Origin: Pomacea canaliculata
Taxonomy: Eukaryota > Mollusca > Gastropoda > Architaenioglossa > Ampullariidae
Direction of reading: 5' to 3'
NCBI RefSeq assembly: GCF_003073045.1
Contig: NC_037602.1
Coordinates: 5,994,872 to 6,058,871, forward strand
Length of the DNA stretch: 64,000 nt
Shown: positions 60,302 through 64,000 of the stretch, one piece after another
How the letters are laid out: the number at the start of each line of letters is the position of its first letter
How positions within the stretch are numbered: the first letter of the stretch is position 1
The notes under the pieces: model-generated
Seen by the model: the letters and a program-made list of their open reading frames with translations, nothing else
The model's database searches: none
What the model was told of the DNA's origin: nothing
Translations under genes and position numbers: made by a program

Positions 60302-61250
60302 ATGGGGAACGACACCTCGGAGACGGATTTACTGGCTGCCCGAGCTCGTCAGAATGTGGTTCTCTGCATCCTGGGAATCCTCTTCAACTCCGTCCTCGTC
60401 GCAGTCGTCTGCAAGTCCCCCCGCTTGCGTAAGTCGGCCAAGTATCAGCTGGTGGTCAGCCTATCAGGAGCGGACATCCTGGTCTCCAGCATTTACCTGC
60501 CTCTGGACACCTGCATGGCCTTCAACAACGGCACCTGGCCCTTCGGCTGTCCCCTTCTCTTCTTCGCCTACGGCCTGCAGGAGTTTGTCGTGCCCACTGT
60601 GACAGCCTTGACCCTGGCGGCCATCTGCCTAGAGTACGCCGTGACCATCTTTTTCACGGTGACCCCTCTGGTGCGGAGGAGAGTGGTCCTGACCGGGGTC
60701 CTGCTTCCCTGGTTGCTGGGACTAGCGGCGTGGATCCCAGTGTACACCGCGCGAGTCATAACGTCTGGCGGCAGCTTCTCGGAGTCTTGCACCAGCGCCA
60801 ACTGGACCCTGGCCGGTCTCGTGGCCCTCCTGGGCGCGTTCGGGTTTGCACCTTTGACCTTCCTGCTGGTGGCGCTGGTGCTTCTAGTCGTGGCGCACTG
60901 CTGCCGCCAACCGGACGAGCGGCTTGCCGTGCGCACCATCATCGCCAGGAGCGAAGGGGTGTACCTGACCCACGAAATGTTCGACACGTTCATCGCCGGA
61001 CTCATCTCCGTCGTCTTCAGCCTGCCTTTCTTGATAGAGCTGACCTCGCATTTAGAGTGTGACGTGTTCTTGGTGTGCCGGAGCACTGCAGGATACACCA
61101 CTTTTGTGAGGTGCTGAGAACAGCGGAGTCTGTTTTCTTTCCGCCATCTGGATGCTGGGAGCAGAGTTCAGGCATGGCCTCTTCACCTCCTCGGTCTGCT
61201 GTTACAAATATTGTGACATGGATGTAGAAGGACCAGTGACCGTGAGATAA
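60302..61250 (+). CDS. Orphan class A-like seven-transmembrane receptor, copy 2
   Basis: Same start, splice acceptor and protein as the gene at 17576-18526. The first 263 residues are identical despite about a dozen base differences, all of them silent. From about 61088 to 61145 the sequence shows four one-base length changes relative to copy 1, all in short homopolymers (CC to C, TTT to TTTT, GG to G, CCC to CC). As written, these end the frame at 61117 and remove TM7. Similarity then continues cleanly to the original stop at 61250. Silent-only divergence argues that the protein was kept intact, so the breaks are probably consensus errors rather than a real truncation. Confidence 0.8.
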
Positions 61251-64000
61251 GTTTTGCTTTTTTTCACAACCACTCTCCACTCCCCCCACCTTAATTTTTT
61301 TATATAAAAAACCTTATAAGACAATACATTTAAGCTAATTGAAGCTTGGCAAGAGCAATCACAGTGTTTATGAGACAAGGCTCTATACTGATGCACCAAG
61401 CTGTGTTATAACTGAAGTATCACATTTGTAAGACAGGTGTGAGTGTGCGAGCACGCGTGCTCTTGAGAAAGCGTGCACGTGCATGCAGTGGTGTGGTTTG
61501 TAATATATATATGTGCGTGTGAGTGGGTAAAAAAAAAAGATGCGCAATTACACCAACCAGTGTAAATGGTTGCCAGTCCATCTCACCAGGAATTGTTATC
61601 AGCAACTCCAGTATTCTAAAGATTTTTTTTCACGGATCAACAAACATCCGACACGGACTATCAAGCAGCCTATCGCAGGCGTGAAACTAATTTTCAGGAG
61701 TTAATTTTCGCGTGGCTTGCGATGGAGGCAAGTGTATGAGTACACCTTCCTTCCCAGCATTCACCGGAAGGCAAGTGTATGAGTACACCTTCCTTCCCAG
61801 CATTCACCGGGGCTCTCTCGGATGAACCTAAAGATCTGGAAAGGTTCTGTATAATTCTCGATAATCTGAAAATACCGCCCAGTATCCTTCACCATGACTT
61901 GAATGTCGAAGACCTCTGTACTTCAAGCGGAATCTTCATTTGTGAATTCCAATCTCCCAAGGAAGCAGTTCACATGAAGACGTGCGAAGGGAGGAGCTGA
62001 CAAAACCACAAGTCTGACCTAATGCTGTATGGCATCTGGCACACCTGTTGTGCTGCACTATTCATTTTAACTCACAGAAAACGGGTACAGTCAGTCACTG
62101 ATTGATACACTTACCGAAAGGATCATTACAAAAGAATGTGAATGATGTGAAACTAAAATATTTTTAGTTTCGATTTCAATATATTGTGTCTAATCCTTTT
62201 AAGTTAGACCGAAGTACAGTCTGTAATAATGAGACGGACCTGCTGTAGCTAGGAGTTGTGTTGATGTGCATCCAACAGAATGTCTGAAGTATAGTCTACA
62301 ATTTTTATAATTACCGAAACATTTAAATAAACAGAGCAAGACAGACAAGGGAGGACTTGTAAGACTCGCTGGTCGAGTCGGAGGAACTTGCTAGTAACAC
62401 GTAATGCATTTCAACCTGTTACAGACATCTTGACGTGGCTTGTGTGTTCTTTTAAATTTCTGTGATGGTGTGATGATGATCTTAGACTACATTCTGCATC
62501 TTTAACTCGCACATGTGACGTGTATAAAAGGCTTGTATAGATATATATGTCAAACTATGGTTTCAATATACGATTGCATTCTAGAGGTTCTCACTTTTTG
62601 ATGCAGACATTTGTGAGTAGGACAGAGGGACTAGTGAAAGATATATGTGTGTGTGCTTTCCATTTTACTGTTTCCTTTTTCGAATCTTTGTTTTTAGCTC
62701 ATAAAACTAAAAAGCTCTTTTTTTCTGCTTGTTTGTGTTTCACCTATAATAATTCATCAATCACGAAAATGTCATTAACCAAGAATGTTACATCATTTGA
62801 GAAACATTCTGAATGATCAGGAAATAATCTGTCTTCGTTGATAAATAAATATGCGCTGTGTTGGGTGTCGAACAATCACCTGAGTTTTCATGCCTGATAA
62901 AGAACTTTTTTATCTTTTTACGGGGCGTGAGATTTTCCTCTCGCCTTTCAGAAATATTTCCCTGCACTGTCATCAACAATTACTCACTTGTTGGAAAGGA
63001 ATAATAGTCCTTCTCTGAGCATGTGCGCACATGTGTGTGTGTTTTCGTATACGTTCTGTTTTAAGGGTATAGGAGTGATTTTTTTTTTTAACTAGGCTGG
63101 CCAATCCACGACACGTCATTGCATGCATCTCTGTTGTTTGCGTGAAACTGTTTTTAAATGCCTAAAAAAGATTTAGACAACATTTTAAGGAAGAAAAACA
63201 AAACAACAAAAACTTCAAAGAAACAAATACCCGACGACTTAGCTACAGACAAACTACAAAGTTGCACTGAAAGAACTTTTTAACCAGATACATTTTATGG
63301 AATTTGTACGCGTGAGACAAATTTGTACTGAAACAGTTGCAATAGTCACAATGTAGGATAAGGATGCACCGCATGTATACTTGACTGGAAAGAAACTGAG
63401 AGGTTTACTTAGACAAAGATCAAATTTGAGACAAGAAAGAACAGGGCCTGAGTAATTGAAGACTAAGCCTAAGACTAAGGTCTTTGGTGCAAATCGTATG
63501 AACAGCAAACGACAGTTATAACAGTCATGTTGGTGAACATATTCTCCCTGTAACACTCTTCTGGCCACATTTGACGTGGAGGGATTTTACTTCCTTTTTT
63601 TTTCTTTCTTGGATTTGAACACTGTCGGAACAGTTTGGCTTATTAGCATAATTTTGAAATTCTTGAATGTGTTCTGGCCGGAAAGTAAGAATTTTTAAAT
63701 TGTTAAAGACAGAAAACATGGGCTGTTCTGTTTGCATTCCACTTTAATTCAATTGCTTTGTTCCCAAAGATTTCGCGTAAAATTAAAAAAATGTAAGAGC
63801 TCCAATCACATTCGACAACATGTTTCTCTTCGCATTCTTGAGGCGTTTGGCAACTGGCAGTCTTCCCACCTTCCGGCATCACTGGTAGCTGCTTCAACGT
63901 CCATCACTACATAACCTGACTAGTCACGTGTTTTACCCGTTTGTGTAGACAGTCGTCCTGCTTACTATTTTTGAATAGAACTACCAAAATGTTTTGGGAA
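61251..64000. other. 3' flank of copy 2 receptor; no gene seen
   Basis: Counterpart of 18527-21236. Contains a 43-bp tandem duplication at 61727-61812 (unit beginning GGCAAGTGTATGAG), present once in copy 1 near 18992. No coding frame is shared with copy 1. Confidence 0.6.

Larger units (their letters stand above)
44593..64000 (+). repeat. Direct segmental duplication, copy 2
   Basis: Same order and orientation as 2545-21236. It begins at the gap and is still matching at the window edge. The first 2 kb (to about 46.6 kb) is full of small indels; the rest is clean. It has its own insertions: about 0.97 kb at 44836-45808, about 100 bp near 49610-49720, about 310 bp near 54500-54810, a hAT-type MITE at 57347-57524 and a 43-bp tandem duplication at 61727-61812. 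Confidence 0.93.

Overview
This is animal genomic DNA. It has intron-rich genes with GT-AG splicing, AT-rich intergenic sequence, microsatellites, tRNA-derived SINEs and MITEs. Gene content (an SGLT-type SLC5 transporter with the conserved animal exon layout, an orphan class A receptor and a cluster of Methuselah-like receptors) suggests a lophotrochozoan, most likely a mollusc. That placement is inference; no taxon-specific marker is present.

Layout. (1) 1-8076, plus strand: 13 exons of an SGLT-type SLC5 cotransporter whose first exons lie left of the window. (2) 8077-17561: non-coding DNA with a SINE, a 350-bp MITE, a (TAA)n tract and two candidate 5' non-coding exons. (3) 17576-18526, plus: a 316-residue class A-like receptor in one coding exon. 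(4) 22801-25308, plus: the last four exons of an unrecognised, probably cytosolic-tail-like protein. (5) 30232-44492, minus: three tandem cassettes of Methuselah-like class B receptors. Gene 2 (39700-35512) is the most complete. Gene 1 (32702-30232) has lost most of its ectodomain. Gene 3 (44492-43297) is degraded and runs into a gap. (6) 44493-44592: a gap of exactly 100 N. (7) 44593-64000: a second copy, in the same orientation, of about 2545-21236, carrying the SLC5 exons and the class A receptor again.

The dominant feature is this direct duplication of about 19 kb with a gap at the junction. Coding exons differ by about 1-2%, mostly at synonymous sites. The 263 shared N-terminal residues of the class A receptor are identical in both copies, although about a dozen bases differ. 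Introns and spacers differ by small indels plus a few larger insertions, among them a clean hAT-type MITE (57347-57524, 8-bp target duplication) with its empty site in copy 1. This fits either a young tandem duplication or two haplotypes of a heterozygous animal laid end to end by the assembler. Sequence flanking the gap (about 43.3-46.6 kb) is rich in single-base indels, and most frame breaks in otherwise good exons are homopolymer length changes, so many apparent pseudogene lesions here are probably consensus errors.

Functionally, the window pairs a sodium-coupled sugar or polyol transporter with several surface receptors. Nothing in the sequence shows that they work together.
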